Source: Streptomyces sp. MA5143a (GTDB taxonomy: Bacteria > Actinomycetota > Actinomycetes > Streptomycetales > Streptomycetaceae). Taken from it: 64,000 nucleotides of DNA. Under the pieces are notes generated by a model that was not told where the DNA came from, did no database searches, and saw only the letters and a list, made by a program, of their open reading frames with translations. The stretch spans positions 17,505 to 81,504 of the forward strand of contig NZ_OLMK01000115.1 of the NCBI RefSeq assembly GCF_900290235.1. The letters run 5' to 3'. Within the stretch, counting starts at the first letter, position 1, and every line of letters starts with the position of its first letter. Shown piece by piece: positions 35,526 through 44,741 of the stretch. The position numbers were made by a program, and so were the translations under genes.

Positions 35526-36844
35526 GCACGCAGCACGCAACGCCGCGCGAGACCACCGAGGGCACCGTCTACACGGTCACCGGCGGCGACTGGGACGAGG
35601 TCGCCGAGACCGCGGCGAGGTCCGACGACGAGCGCATCATCGTCAACATGGGCCCCCAGCACCCGTCCACCCACGGTGTGCTCCGGCTCATCCTGGAGAT
35701 CGACGGCGAGACCGTCACCGAGGCCCGCTGCGGCATCGGCTACCTCCACACCGGCATCGAGAAGAACCTCGAGTACCGCACGTGGACGCAGGGCACCACC
35801 TTCGTGACGCGCATGGACTACCTGACGCCGTTCTTCAACGAGACGGCGTACTGCCTCGCGGTCGAGAAGCTCCTCGGCATCGAGGACCAGGTCCCCGACC
35901 GCGCCTCGATCATTCGCGTGCTCCTGATGGAGCTGAACCGGCTCTCCTCCCACCTGGTGTGCATCGCCACCGGCGGCATGGAGCTGGGCGCCACCACGAT
36001 CATGATCTACGGCTTTCGTGATCGTGAACTCATTCTCGACATCTACGAGCTCATCACCGGCCTGCGCATGAACCACGCGTACATCCGGCCCGGCGGACTC
36101 GCCCAGGACCTGCCGCCCGGCGCGGTGGACCAGATCCGCGAGTTCGTGAAGAAGATGAACAAGAACCTCCCCGAGTACGACAAACTCGCCACCGGGAACC
36201 CCATCTTCAAGGCCCGTATGCAGGACGTCGGCTACCTCGACCTGGCCGGCTGCATGGCCCTCGGCGCCACCGGCCCGATCCTGCGCTCCGCCGGCCTCCC
36301 GCACGACCTGCGCAAGGCCCAGCCGTACTGCGGCTACGAGACGTACGACTTCGACGTCCCGACCGCCGACACCTGCGACTCCTACGGCCGCTTCCTGATC
36401 CGGCTGGAGGAGATGCGCCAGTCGCTCAGGATCGTCGAGCAGTGCCTGGACCGGCTCCAGCCCGGACCGGTCATGGTCGAGGACAAGAAGATCGCCTGGC
36501 CCGCCCAGCTCGCCCTCGGACCGGACGGCCTCGGCAACTCCCTGGACCACATCAAGAAGATCATGGGCACCTCCATGGAGGCCCTGATCCACCACTTCAA
36601 GCTGGTGACCGAGGGCTTCCGCGTCCCGCCGGGACAGGCGTACGCGGCGGTCGAGTCCCCCAAGGGCGAACTCGGGGTGCACGTCGTGTCCGACGGAGGC
36701 ACCCGCCCCTTCCGGGTCCACTTCCGTGACCCGTCCTTCACCAACCTTCAGACCATGGCGGCGATGTGCGAGGGCGGCCAGGTCGCCGACGTCATCGTCG
36801 CCGTCGCGTCCATCGACCCCGTGATGGGAGGCGTCGACCGGTGA
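35522..36844 (+). CDS. nuoD: NADH dehydrogenase I subunit D
   Basis: 440 residues from ATG 35522, coupled to nuoC by ATGA. The 49-kDa subunit forms much of the quinone pocket. NMGPQHPSTHGVLRLILEIDGE carries the conserved quinone-site His, and GYLHTGIEKN, the Tyr-containing TRMDYL and the end DPVMGGVDR are as expected. Length is normal for actinobacteria. Confidence 0.98.
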   Translation: MSTQHATPRETTEGTVYTVTGGDWDEVAETAARSDDERIIVNMGPQHPSTHGVLRLILEIDGETVTEARCGIGYLHTGIEKNLEYRTWTQGTTFVTRMDYLTPFFNETAYCLAVEKLLGIEDQVPDRASIIRVLLMELNRLSSHLVCIATGGMELGATTIMIYGFRDRELILDIYELITGLRMNHAYIRPGGLAQDLPPGAVDQIREFVKKMNKNLPEYDKLATGNPIFKARMQDVGYLDLAGCMALGATGPILRSAGLPHDLRKAQPYCGYETYDFDVPTADTCDSYGRFLIRLEEMRQSLRIVEQCLDRLQPGPVMVEDKKIAWPAQLALGPDGLGNSLDHIKKIMGTSMEALIHHFKLVTEGFRVPPGQAYAAVESPKGELGVHVVSDGGTRPFRVHFRDPSFTNLQTMAAMCEGGQVADVIVAVASIDPVMGGVDR

Positions 36845-37755
36845 CCACCACCCCCGAGGGCGTCAGCCTGGGCATGCCCCAGCTGCCCGCGCCCGACTAC
36901 CCGGACGACGTTCGAGCCCGGCTGGAGCGGGACGCGGCCGAGGTCGTCGCCCGCTACCCCGACTCCCGGTCCGCCCTGCTGCCGCTGCTGCACCTCGTGC
37001 AGTCCGAGGAGGGCCACGTCACCCGCACCGGCATGCGGTTCTGCGCCGAGGTGCTGGGCCTGACCACGGCCGAGGTCACCGCGGTCGCCACCTTCTACAC
37101 CATGTACCGGCGCAGGCCGAGCGGTGACTACCAGGTCGGCGTCTGCACCAACACCCTGTGCGCGGTGATGGGCGGCGACGCGATCTTCGAGGCGCTCCAG
37201 GAGCACCTGAGCGTCGGCAATGGCGAGACCACCGACGACGGCAAGGTCACCCTGGAGCACATCGAGTGCAACGCGGCCTGCGACTTCGCGCCGGTCGTGA
37301 TGGTCAACTGGGAGTTCTTCGACAACCAGACCGTCGACAGCGCCAAGCGGCTCGTGGACGACCTGCGGGCCGGCGTCCAGGTCGAGCCCACGCGCGGGGC
37401 GCCGCTGTGCACCTTCAAGGAGACCGCGCGGATCCTCGCCGGCTTCCCCGACGAGCGGCCCGGGGCCGTCGAGGCGACCGGCGGCGCCGGACCCGCCTCC
37501 CTGGTGGGCCTCCGCCTGGCCAGGGGCGAGGCCGGAACCGCGCGCGTGGTCCACCCGCGGGACGGCGGCCCGCACGACGAGCCGCAGGACACGGTGCACG
37601 AGCCGTCACCGGGCGAGCACCTCAGCTCGCACGACGCGCCGCAGGAGACATCGGCCTCCGACCCGTCCCACCCGTCACCCACCACCACCCGTGATGGAGG
37701 GGCTTCGCCCCGCGGCCTGGATGCCGCAGGGCCCACCGCCGAGGAGGGGGAGTGA
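36841..37755 (+). CDS. nuoE: NADH dehydrogenase I subunit E
   Basis: 304 residues from GTG 36841, overlapping the nuoD stop as GTGA. NuoE holds the 2Fe-2S cluster N1a; the ligands are in VCTNTLC and ECNAACDFAP. The thioredoxin-like core ends near residue 200. The remaining 100 residues are a polar, Pro/Ser/His/Asp-rich low-complexity tail that is long compared with the E. coli protein (166 residues); its role is unknown. The ending GGGGGAG also provides the nuoF ribosome site. Confidence 0.97.
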   Translation: MTTTPEGVSLGMPQLPAPDYPDDVRARLERDAAEVVARYPDSRSALLPLLHLVQSEEGHVTRTGMRFCAEVLGLTTAEVTAVATFYTMYRRRPSGDYQVGVCTNTLCAVMGGDAIFEALQEHLSVGNGETTDDGKVTLEHIECNAACDFAPVVMVNWEFFDNQTVDSAKRLVDDLRAGVQVEPTRGAPLCTFKETARILAGFPDERPGAVEATGGAGPASLVGLRLARGEAGTARVVHPRDGGPHDEPQDTVHEPSPGEHLSSHDAPQETSASDPSHPSPTTTRDGGASPRGLDAAGPTAEEGE

Positions 37756-39110
37756 TGACGTTGGCACCCGAGATCAAGGGCACCAGCCCCGAGAAGCTGC
37801 TCGCACCCGTGCTGTCGGCCTTCTGGGACGAGGACAGGTCCTGGACGCTGGACGTCTACCGGCGGCACGACGGGTACGAGGGACTCCGCAAGGCGCTCGC
37901 CATGACGCCGGACGACCTCATCGCGTACGTCAAGGAATCGGGTCTGCGCGGTCGCGGCGGCGCCGGCTTCCCCACCGGGATGAAATGGCAGTTCATTCCG
38001 CAGGGGGACGGAAAGCCGCACTACCTCGTCGTCAACGCCGACGAGTCGGAGCCGGGGACCTGCAAGGACATCCCGCTCCTGTTCGCCAACCCGCACAGCC
38101 TCATCGAGGGCATGATCATCGCGTGCTACGCGATCCGGTCGTCGCACGCCTTCATCTATCTGCGGGGGGAGGTCGTCCCCGTCCTGCGGCGGTTGCACGA
38201 GGCCGTCCGTGAGGCCTACGAGGCGGGCCTCCTCGGCGAGAACATCCTGGGCAGCGGACTCGACCTCGACATCACCGTGCACGCGGGCGCCGGCGCGTAC
38301 ATCTGCGGTGAGGAGACCGCGCTGCTCGACTCGCTCGAAGGCCGCCGTGGTCAACCGCGACTGCGTCCCCCCTTCCCTGCCGTGGAAGGCCTCTACGCCT
38401 GTCCCACTGTCGTGAACAACGTCGAGTCGATCGCGTCGGTTCCCGCCATCCTGCACCGGGGCAAGGAATGGTTCCGGTCGATGGGCAGCGAGAAGTCGCC
38501 CGGTTTCACGCTCTACTCCCTCAGCGGCCACGTCGCCAGCCCCGGCCAGTACGAGGCCCCGCTCGGCGTCACCCTGCGCCAGCTGCTGGAGATGAGCGGC
38601 GGCATGCGCCCCGGCCACCGCCTCAAGTTCTGGACACCGGGCGGCTCCTCGACCCCGATGTTCACCGACGAGCACCTCGACGTCCCCCTCGACTACGAAG
38701 GAGTGGGCGCCGCCGGCTCCATGCTCGGCACCAAGGCGCTCCAGTGCTTCGACGAGACCACCTGCGTCGTGCGGGCCGTCACCCGCTGGACCGAGTTCTA
38801 CGCCCACGAGTCCTGCGGCAAGTGCACCCCCTGCCGCGAGGGCACCTACTGGCTCGTCCAGCTGCTGCGCGACATCGAGGCCGGCAAGGGCGTCATGAGC
38901 GACCTCGACAAGCTCAACGACATCGCCGACAACATCAACGGCAAGTCGTTCTGCGCCCTCGGCGACGGCGCCGCCTCACCGATCTTCTCCTCCCTGAAGT
39001 ACTTCCGCGAGGAGTACGAGGACCACATCACGGGCCGGGGCTGCCCCTTCGACCCCGCCAGGTCGACCGCCTGGGCCGACAAGGACAAGCACGCGGAGGT
39101 GAACGCATGA
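37755..39110 (+). CDS. nuoF: NADH dehydrogenase I subunit F
   Basis: 451 residues from ATG 37755, one base overlapping the nuoE stop (TGATG) and with GGAGGGGGAG upstream; GTG 37752 would add one residue. NuoF binds NADH and FMN and holds cluster N3. Motifs: GLRGRGGAGFPTGMKW, NADESEPGTCKD, the Gly-rich AGAYICGEETALL and ESCGKCTPCREGT with the later Cys in KSFCALGD. This is the electron entry point of the complex. Confidence 0.98.
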   Translation: MTLAPEIKGTSPEKLLAPVLSAFWDEDRSWTLDVYRRHDGYEGLRKALAMTPDDLIAYVKESGLRGRGGAGFPTGMKWQFIPQGDGKPHYLVVNADESEPGTCKDIPLLFANPHSLIEGMIIACYAIRSSHAFIYLRGEVVPVLRRLHEAVREAYEAGLLGENILGSGLDLDITVHAGAGAYICGEETALLDSLEGRRGQPRLRPPFPAVEGLYACPTVVNNVESIASVPAILHRGKEWFRSMGSEKSPGFTLYSLSGHVASPGQYEAPLGVTLRQLLEMSGGMRPGHRLKFWTPGGSSTPMFTDEHLDVPLDYEGVGAAGSMLGTKALQCFDETTCVVRAVTRWTEFYAHESCGKCTPCREGTYWLVQLLRDIEAGKGVMSDLDKLNDIADNINGKSFCALGDGAASPIFSSLKYFREEYEDHITGRGCPFDPARSTAWADKDKHAEVNA

Positions 39111-41611
39111 CTGTGACCACCAGCGCTCCCTCCGGAGGGGGAGAGGCGGCGGTCCCGCCGGAGAATCTCGTCTCGCTGACCATCGACGGCGTCGACATCA
39201 GCGTGCCCAAGGGCACCCTGGTCATCCGGGCCGCCGAGCAGCTCGGCATCGAGATCCCCCGCTTCTGCGACCACCCCCTCCTCGACCCGGCCGGCGCCTG
39301 CCGCCAGTGCATCGTCGAGGTCGAGGGCCAGCGCAAGCCCATGGCGTCCTGCACGATCACCTGTACGGACGGGATGGTCGTCCGGACTCAACTCACCTCC
39401 CCGGTCGCCGAGAAGGCCCAGAAGGGGGTGATGGAGCTGCTGCTCATCAACCACCCCCTGGACTGCCCCGTCTGCGACAAGGGCGGCGAATGCCCCCTTC
39501 AGAACCAGGCCATGTCGCACGGCCAGTCCGAGTCCCGCTTCGAGGGCCGCAAGCGCACCTACGAGAAGCCGGTACCGATCTCCGCGCAGGTGCTCCTCGA
39601 CCGCGAGCGGTGCGTGCTGTGCGCCCGCTGCACCCGCTTCTCCAACCAGGTCGCCGGCGACCCGATGATCGAACTGCTCGAACGGGGCGCGCTCCAGCAG
39701 GTCGGCACCGGCGAGGGCGACCCGTTCGAGTCGTACTTCTCCGGCAACACCATCCAGATCTGCCCGGTGGGCGCGCTGACCTCGGCGGCGTACCGATTCC
39801 GCTCCCGGCCCTTCGACCTCGTCTCCTCGCCGTCCGTGTGCGAGCACTGCTCCGGCGGCTGCGCCACCCGCACCGACCACCGGCGCGGCAAGGTCATGCG
39901 GCGGCTCGCCGCCGACGACCCCCAGGTCAACGAGGAGTGGATCTGCGACAAGGGACGCTTCGCGTTCCGCTACGCGCAGCGCCCCGACCGGCTCACCACC
40001 CCCCTCGTCCGCAACGAGGAGGGCGTCCTGGAACCGGCGTCCTGGCCGGAGGCCCTGGAGGCCGCCGCCCAGGGGCTGCTCGCCGCGCGCGGCAGGGCCG
40101 GTGTCCTGACCGGCGGCCGGCTCACCGTCGAGGACGCCTACGCGTACAGCAAGTTCGCGCGCGTGGCGCTCGACACCAACGACATCGACTTCCGCGCGCG
40201 CGTGCACAGCGGCGAGGAGGCCGACTTCCTGGCCGCCCGGGTCGCCGGCCGCGGCCACGACCTCGACGGCAGGGGCGTCACGTACGCCGCCCTGGAGAAG
40301 GCCCCCGCGGTCCTCCTCGTCGGGTTCGAGGCCGAGGAGGAGGCACCCGGTGTCTTCCTGAGGCTCCGCAAGGCCTGGCGCAAGCACAAGATGCGGGTGT
40401 TCTCGCTCGCCACGCACGCCACCCGGGGCCTGGAGAAGGCCGGCGGGACACTGCTGCCCGCCGCGCCCGGCACCGAGACCGAGTGGCTGGACGCCCTCGC
40501 GAGCGGCGCCGGACTGGAGGGGGACGGCACCGAGGCCGCCGCCGCGCTGCGCACCGAGGGCGCCGTCATCGTCGTCGGCGAGCGGCTCGGCGGCGTGGCC
40601 GGCGGACTCACCGCCGCCGTACGGGCCGCCGCCCTCACCGGTGCCCGGCTGGTGTGGATCCCCCGCCGGGCCGGGGAGCGCGGTGCCATCGAGGCCGGCG
40701 CGCTGCCGTCGCTGCTGCCGGGCGGCCGCCCGGCCACCGACCCCCGCGCGCGGGACGAGCTCGCCGCCATCTGGGGCGTCGCCCAGCTCCCGCTGCGCTA
40801 CGGCCGCGACACCGGGCAGATCATCGAGGCCGCCGCCACCGGAGAACTCGGGGCCCTGGTGGTCGCCGGGGTCGAGGTCGCCGACCTGCCCGAACCGGCA
40901 CGCGCGCGTGAGGCGCTCGCCGCGGTGGGCTTCCTGGTCTCCCTGGAACTGCGGCCCAGCGAGGTCACCGACCACGCCGACGTCGTCCTCCCGGTCGCCG
41001 CCGTCGCCGAGAAGGCGGGCAGCTTCATCAACTGGGAAGGCAGGGTCCGGCCGTTCGAGGCCGCGCTCAAGCCCGACCAGATGACCCGCCGTCTGGCACC
41101 CACCGACGGGCGGGTGCTGCAGATGCTCGCCGACGCGATGGACGTCCACCTCGGACTGCCCGACCTGCGCACCACGCGTGCGGAGCTGGACCGGCTCGGC
41201 GCCTGGGACGGCTCGCGGGCCACCGAGCCCGTGGAGATCGCCGCCGGACTGCCGCGGCCCGCCGCCGGGGAGGCCGTCCTCGCCGGACACCGGCTGCTGC
41301 TCGACCAGGGCCGCCTCCAGGACGGCGACGAGGCGCTCGCCGGCACCCGGCACGCCGCGCACGCGCGCGTGTCCGCCGCGACGGCCGCCGAGGCCGGCGT
41401 CAAGAACGGTGACCTGCTGGCGGTCACCGGGCCCGAGGGCGTCGCCGCGCTCCCGCTGCAGATCACCGACATGCCCGACCGCGTCGTCTGGCTGCCGCTG
41501 AACTCCGCCGGCTCGGGCGTCGCCTCCGACACCGGGGCGCTGCCCGGCGCACTCGTCCGCATCGGCCCCGCGACGCCCGCCGCCGAGGCCCCCGAGGAGG
41601 TGGAGGCATGA
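39107..41611 (+). CDS. nuoG: NADH dehydrogenase I subunit G
   Basis: 834 residues from ATG 39107, ATGA-coupled to nuoF. The N-terminal 2Fe-2S domain has CDHPLLDPAGACRQC; then come CPVCDKGGECPLQ and CVLCARCTRF (4Fe-4S clusters N4 and N5). CEHCSGGCATRT with a later ICDKGRF is the extra N7 cluster motif found in some bacteria and not in mitochondria. The remainder is a molybdopterin-oxidoreductase-like domain without the cofactor role in complex I, and is divergent and Ala/Gly-rich here. It forms the NADH-oxidising module with NuoE and NuoF. Confidence 0.97.
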   Translation: MTVTTSAPSGGGEAAVPPENLVSLTIDGVDISVPKGTLVIRAAEQLGIEIPRFCDHPLLDPAGACRQCIVEVEGQRKPMASCTITCTDGMVVRTQLTSPVAEKAQKGVMELLLINHPLDCPVCDKGGECPLQNQAMSHGQSESRFEGRKRTYEKPVPISAQVLLDRERCVLCARCTRFSNQVAGDPMIELLERGALQQVGTGEGDPFESYFSGNTIQICPVGALTSAAYRFRSRPFDLVSSPSVCEHCSGGCATRTDHRRGKVMRRLAADDPQVNEEWICDKGRFAFRYAQRPDRLTTPLVRNEEGVLEPASWPEALEAAAQGLLAARGRAGVLTGGRLTVEDAYAYSKFARVALDTNDIDFRARVHSGEEADFLAARVAGRGHDLDGRGVTYAALEKAPAVLLVGFEAEEEAPGVFLRLRKAWRKHKMRVFSLATHATRGLEKAGGTLLPAAPGTETEWLDALASGAGLEGDGTEAAAALRTEGAVIVVGERLGGVAGGLTAAVRAAALTGARLVWIPRRAGERGAIEAGALPSLLPGGRPATDPRARDELAAIWGVAQLPLRYGRDTGQIIEAAATGELGALVVAGVEVADLPEPARAREALAAVGFLVSLELRPSEVTDHADVVLPVAAVAEKAGSFINWEGRVRPFEAALKPDQMTRRLAPTDGRVLQMLADAMDVHLGLPDLRTTRAELDRLGAWDGSRATEPVEIAAGLPRPAAGEAVLAGHRLLLDQGRLQDGDEALAGTRHAAHARVSAATAAEAGVKNGDLLAVTGPEGVAALPLQITDMPDRVVWLPLNSAGSGVASDTGALPGALVRIGPATPAAEAPEEVEA

Positions 41612-42972
41612 GCGCGTACTACCTCGCCGCTGAAGACCTCTCGATGTTCGGCCGCGACCCCTGGTGGCTGGTCGTCATCAAGGCGGTGTTCTGCTTCGCC
41701 TTCCTTATGATCACCGTGCTGTTCTCCATCGTGTGGGAACGCAAGGTCGTCGCCTGGATGCAGCTGCGCATCGGCCCCAACCGGCACGGCCCCTGGGGCA
41801 TGCTCCAGTCGCTCGCCGACGGCATCAAGCTGATGCTCAAGGAAGACGTCATCGTCAAACGCGCGGACAAGGTGGTCTACGTCCTCGCGCCGATCGTCGC
41901 GGCCATCCCGGCCTTCATGGCGATCGCGGTGATCCCCTTCGGTCCCGCGGGCAACGAGATCTCGATCTTCGGCCAGCGCACCACGATGCAGCTCACCGAC
42001 CTGCCGATCGCGATGCTCTACGTCCTCGCGGTCGCCTCGGTCGGCATCTACGGCATCGTCCTGGCGGGCTGGAGCTCCGGCTCCACCTACCCGCTGCTGG
42101 GCGGCCTGCGGTCCTGCGCGCAGATGATCTCCTACGAGATCGCCATGGGTGCCGCGTTCGCCTCGGTGTTCCTCTACTCGGGGTCGATGTCGACGTCGGC
42201 GATCGTCGAGGCCCAGCAGGACCGCTGGTACATCGTGCTGCTGCCGGTCTCCTTCGTGATCTACATCGTGACCATGGTCGGCGAGACCAACCGCGCCCCG
42301 TTCGACATGCCGGAGTCCGAGGGCGACCTGGTCGGCGGCTTCAACACCGAGTACTCGTCGATCAAGTTCGCGATGTTCATGCTCGCCGAGTACGTGAACA
42401 TGGTGACGGTCTCGGCGGTGTCGGTGACCCTCTTCCTCGGCGGGTGGCGGGCCCCCTGGCCCATCAGCACCTTCTGGGAGGGCGCCAACCACGGCTGGTG
42501 GCCGATGCTCTGGTTCGTGGTGAAGGTGCAGCTGCTGCTGTTCTTCTTCATCTGGCTGCGCGGCACCCTCCCACGCGTCCGCTACGACCAGCTGATGAAG
42601 CTCGGCTGGAAGGTCCTCCTGCCGGTCTCCGTGGTCTGGCTGATGCTGGTCGCGACCGTGCGGACCCTGCGCAACGAGAACTACGACTTCGCCCAGATCG
42701 CGCTGTACGTCGCCGGTGCCGTCGTCGTGCTGTTCCTGCTGTCGTTCGTCGCGGACATCTTCCGCGACAAGCGTGAGAGCCGGGACCAGCCCGCCGAACC
42801 GGCCGCCTTCGACCCGATGGCCGGCGGATACCCCGTACCGCCCCTGCCCGGACAGATCCTCCCGCCGGTGCCGCGCAGGCGTCCGCGCCGCGAGCGGGAG
42901 CTGATTGTCAGTGGTGGGTCCGATACTGACAGTGACGGATCTTCGAATGGGAGGGAGGCGTCCGATGGCTGA
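41608..42972 (+). CDS. nuoH: NADH dehydrogenase I subunit H
   Basis: 454 residues from ATG 41608, ATGA-coupled to nuoG. This membrane subunit closes the quinone tunnel; WERKVVAWMQLRIGPNRHGP, EINRAPFD-type loop GETNRAPFDMPESEGDLVGGFNTEYSS, and FIWLRGTLPRVRYDQLM are diagnostic. Eight membrane segments are visible. The C-terminal 80-90 residues are a polar Pro/Arg/Ser/Asp-rich extension compared with E. coli NuoH (about 325 residues). It overlaps nuoI by 8 bases. Confidence 0.97.
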   Translation: MSAYYLAAEDLSMFGRDPWWLVVIKAVFCFAFLMITVLFSIVWERKVVAWMQLRIGPNRHGPWGMLQSLADGIKLMLKEDVIVKRADKVVYVLAPIVAAIPAFMAIAVIPFGPAGNEISIFGQRTTMQLTDLPIAMLYVLAVASVGIYGIVLAGWSSGSTYPLLGGLRSCAQMISYEIAMGAAFASVFLYSGSMSTSAIVEAQQDRWYIVLLPVSFVIYIVTMVGETNRAPFDMPESEGDLVGGFNTEYSSIKFAMFMLAEYVNMVTVSAVSVTLFLGGWRAPWPISTFWEGANHGWWPMLWFVVKVQLLLFFFIWLRGTLPRVRYDQLMKLGWKVLLPVSVVWLMLVATVRTLRNENYDFAQIALYVAGAVVVLFLLSFVADIFRDKRESRDQPAEPAAFDPMAGGYPVPPLPGQILPPVPRRRPRRERELIVSGGSDTDSDGSSNGREASDG

Positions 42973-43606
42973 TGAGCCCAAGGAGACCAAGCCGGGTTTC
43001 CAGAACCCCGTCGCCGGCTTCGGCGTGACCTTCAAGGCCATGTTCAAGAAGCGGCTGACCGAGCAGTACCCGGAACAGGAGAAGACCACCGCCCCGCGGT
43101 TCCACGGCCGGCACCAGCTCAACCGCCATCCGGACGGCCTGGAGAAGTGCGTGGGCTGCGAGCTGTGCGCCTGGGCCTGTCCCGCCGACGCGATCTACGT
43201 GGAGGGCGCGGACAACACGGACGAGGAGCGCTACTCGCCGGGCGAGCGGTACGGCCGCGTCTACCAGATCAACTACGCCCGCTGCATCCTGTGCGGACTG
43301 TGCATCGAGGCGTGCCCCACGCGCGCGCTCACGATGACCAACGAGTTCGAGCTGGCCGACTCCAGCCGCGCCAACCTCATCTACACCAAGGAGCAGCTGC
43401 TCGCCGGGCTCGACGACGGCATGGTCGACACGCCGCACGCCATCTACCCGGGCACCGACGAGCAGGACTACTACCGGGGCCTGGTCACCGAGGCCGCGCC
43501 CGGTACCGAGCAGCAGGTCGCCCTCTCCAAGGGCGAGGTGCCGCAGGAGGCCGCGTCCACCTTCGGTGAGGACGAGCCCGCGTCGGAGAAGGCGGTCCGA
43601 CGATGA
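42965..43606 (+). CDS. nuoI: NADH dehydrogenase I subunit I (8Fe ferredoxin)
   Basis: 213 residues from ATG 42965. This start is favoured because GGGAGGGAGG lies about seven bases upstream; it overlaps the end of nuoH by 8 bases, while an upstream GTG at 42905 would add 20 unrelated residues. Two 4Fe-4S motifs, CVGCELCAWACP and CILCGLCIEACP, bind clusters N6a and N6b that connect NuoG to NuoB. A charged C-terminal tail follows. Confidence 0.97.
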   Translation: MADEPKETKPGFQNPVAGFGVTFKAMFKKRLTEQYPEQEKTTAPRFHGRHQLNRHPDGLEKCVGCELCAWACPADAIYVEGADNTDEERYSPGERYGRVYQINYARCILCGLCIEACPTRALTMTNEFELADSSRANLIYTKEQLLAGLDDGMVDTPHAIYPGTDEQDYYRGLVTEAAPGTEQQVALSKGEVPQEAASTFGEDEPASEKAVRR

Positions 43607-44430
43607 CGCAGCAACTCGCGGCCTACACGACCTCCACCGGTGAGGCCTTCCAGTTCTGGGTGCTCGGCACCGTCGCGGTGATCGGCGCCCTGTGCACCGT
43701 GTTCATGAAGAAGGCCGTGCACAGCGCGCTCTGCCTGGCCGGCACCATGATCATTCTGGCGGTGTTCTACCTCGCCAACGGCGCCTACTTCCTGGGCGTC
43801 GTGCAGATCGTCGTCTACACCGGCGCGATCATGATGCTGTTCCTGTTCGTGGTGATGCTCGTCGGCGTCACCGCGGCGGACTCCCTGAAGGAGACCATCA
43901 AGGGCCAGCGCTGGCTGGCCCTGCTGTGCGGCCTCGGCTTCGGCATCCTGCTCGTCGGGGGCATCGGCAACGCGGCGCTCACCGAGTTCAACGGCCTCGG
44001 CCAGGCGAACTCCGGGGGCAACGTGGAGGGCCTCGCCGCCCTCATCTTCACCGACTACGTGTTCGCCTTCGAGCTCACCGGCGCCCTGCTGATCACGGCC
44101 GCCGTCGGCGCCATGGTGCTCACCCACCGCGAGCGCACCGAGCGCGCCAAGACCCAGCGCGAACTGGCCGAGCAGCGCGTCCGCGAGGGCAAGCACCTCC
44201 CGCCGCTGCCGGCCCCCGGCGTCTACGCCCGGCACAACGCGGTCGACATCGCGGGCCTGCTGCCCGACGGCACCCCGTCCGAGCTGACCGTCAGCAAGAC
44301 GCTGCGGGACCGCGGTCAGGTCCGCGACGTGTCGACCGAGGCGCTGAACGACCTCAAGGCCCTGGAGCAGCGCGCCGAGGACCGCCTGGAGCGCACCAAC
44401 AGCGGCAAGAGCGGGGAGGCATCGAAGTGA
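43603..44430 (+). CDS. nuoJ: NADH dehydrogenase I subunit J
   Basis: 275 residues, ATGA-coupled to nuoI. Five membrane segments include the conserved VQIVVYTGAIMMLFLFVVML, the helix that contains a pi-bulge linked to coupling of proton movement. The C-terminal 100 residues are a charged cytoplasmic tail (RERTERAKTQRELAEQR and beyond) that is longer than in E. coli (184 residues). Confidence 0.97.
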   Translation: MTQQLAAYTTSTGEAFQFWVLGTVAVIGALCTVFMKKAVHSALCLAGTMIILAVFYLANGAYFLGVVQIVVYTGAIMMLFLFVVMLVGVTAADSLKETIKGQRWLALLCGLGFGILLVGGIGNAALTEFNGLGQANSGGNVEGLAALIFTDYVFAFELTGALLITAAVGAMVLTHRERTERAKTQRELAEQRVREGKHLPPLPAPGVYARHNAVDIAGLLPDGTPSELTVSKTLRDRGQVRDVSTEALNDLKALEQRAEDRLERTNSGKSGEASK

Positions 44431-44726
44431 ATCCCGTCAACTACCTGTATCTCGCCGCCCTGCTGTTCACGATCGGCGCCACCGGCGTCCTGATCAGGCG
44501 GAACGCGATCGTGGTGTTCATGTGCGTCGAGCTGATGCTCAACGCCTGCAACCTCGCCCTCGTCGCGTTCTCCCGTATGCACGGCAATCTCGACGGCCAG
44601 ATCATCGCCTTCTTCACGATGGTCGTCGCCGCCGCGGAGGTCGTGGTCGGACTCGCGATCATCGTGTCGCTGTTCCGTTCCCGCCACTCGGCCTCGGTCG
44701 ACGACGCCAGCCTGATGAAGCTGTAA
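44427..44726 (+). CDS. nuoK: NADH dehydrogenase I subunit K
   Basis: 99 residues from GTG 44427, GTGA-coupled to nuoJ. Three membrane helices carry the essential glutamates in VVFMCVELMLNACNL and in VVAAAEVVVGLAII. It has the normal length of this antiporter-related subunit (MrpC-like). Confidence 0.98.
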   Translation: MNPVNYLYLAALLFTIGATGVLIRRNAIVVFMCVELMLNACNLALVAFSRMHGNLDGQIIAFFTMVVAAAEVVVGLAIIVSLFRSRHSASVDDASLMKL

Positions 44727-44741
44727 GGGGTCGGAAGAATC

